Assembly (NCBI GenBank): GCA_007127625.1
Contig: SKYZ01000143.1
Location: 1 to 5,436, forward strand
Direction: 5' to 3'
DNA from: Aquisalimonas sp.
Lineage (GTDB): Bacteria; Pseudomonadota; Gammaproteobacteria; Nitrococcales; Aquisalimonadaceae
DNA length: 5,436 nt
Numbering within the stretch: the first letter of the stretch is position 1; each line of letters opens with the position of its first letter. Positions 5,334 to 5,436 of this stretch are shown one piece after another. The notes beneath the pieces are model-generated. The model saw only the letters and a program-made list of their open reading frames with translations, did not search any database and was not told where the DNA came from. The translations under genes and the position numbers were made by a program.

Positions 5334-5436
5334 ATAAAGGGCGACTTGGGAGTCGCCTGGAGGAGAAGCAGACCGGTCAAAGAACCGGGTAATCCATGCT
5401 GGTTAAGCGCTCCGGTCTCGCTGGTGAGACCTGACA
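5334..5436. other. Structured non-coding stretch with three further hairpins
   Basis: Three inverted repeats follow the terminator stem. They are GGCGACT/AGTCGCC (5340-5346/5351-5357, perfect 7 bp, loop TGGG); CCGGT/ACCGG (5373-5377/5384-5388, loop CAAAGA); and GGTCTC/GAGACC (5414-5419/5426-5431, perfect 6 bp, loop GCTGGT). A purine-rich GGAGGAG (5359-5365) lies between the first two but has no start codon at a useful distance. No frame on either strand carries a convincing coding segment here. The stretch could be the 3' untranslated end of a minus-strand gene, a small RNA ending at the terminator, or the leader of a plus-strand gene starting beyond the window. I recognise no known RNA family. 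Confidence 0.4.

Noticed and set aside
5396..5434. Twelve-codon ORF starting at ATG 5396 as a leader peptide
   Set aside because: No ribosome binding site lies at proper distance (GGAGGAG is about 30 nt upstream), there are no runs of one amino acid, and the end overlaps a hairpin without an antiterminator partner in view.
5334..5436. C-terminal end of a minus-strand protein gene (for example a phasin)
   Set aside because: The minus-strand frames stop or run on without any recognisable tail. The terminator makes an upstream minus-strand gene plausible, but no coding part of it can be supported inside the window.
5271..5436. Known riboswitch, 6S RNA, SRP RNA, tmRNA or RNase P RNA in the right tail
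   Set aside because: I compared the stretch from memory with the conserved cores of these RNAs and found no matching core motif. A covariance search would be decisive.

Overview
The window looks like chromosomal DNA from a GC-rich gammaproteobacterium. Two things point that way. The left part keeps the gcvR - perM (yfgO) - bepA (yfgC) neighbourhood known from E. coli and relatives. The right part encodes a two-subunit class III polyhydroxyalkanoate (PHA) synthase, typical of purple sulfur bacteria and related Chromatiales. An Ectothiorhodospiraceae/Chromatiales-like host is the best guess; this is inference, not a database result.

Layout from left to right: (1) a complete gcvR-type gene with two ACT domains (12-542, +); (2) a perM-type AI-2E-family membrane protein gene (593-1723, -), convergent with gcvR across 50 bp that hold a strong stem-loop; (3) a 183-bp divergent intergenic region with candidate promoters for perM and for the next gene, including a sigma-E-like element; (4) bepA (1907-3358, +), a periplasmic M48 zinc metalloprotease with a TPR domain and the full set of zinc-site residues; (5) after 73 bp, phaE (3432-4166, +) and phaC (4159-5175, +), which overlap by 8 bp and are probably translationally coupled; (6) a 261-bp non-coding tail (5176-5436).

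The tail holds a good sigma-70 promoter pointing right, a textbook intrinsic terminator pointing left (8-bp GC stem plus a 9-nt T tract on the minus strand), and three further hairpins. It is the least explained part of the window.

Functionally there are three modules: control of glycine cleavage (GcvR), envelope maintenance (BepA quality control of outer-membrane proteins, with PerM as its usual neighbour), and carbon storage as PHA granules (PhaE/PhaC). I see no mobile element, CRISPR array, tRNA or rRNA. The genes themselves belong to known families. The unusual points are the compact, diverged PhaE/PhaC pair in E-then-C order, the candidate stress promoter of bepA, and the structured right-hand tail. 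I do not see a clearly new biological system here.
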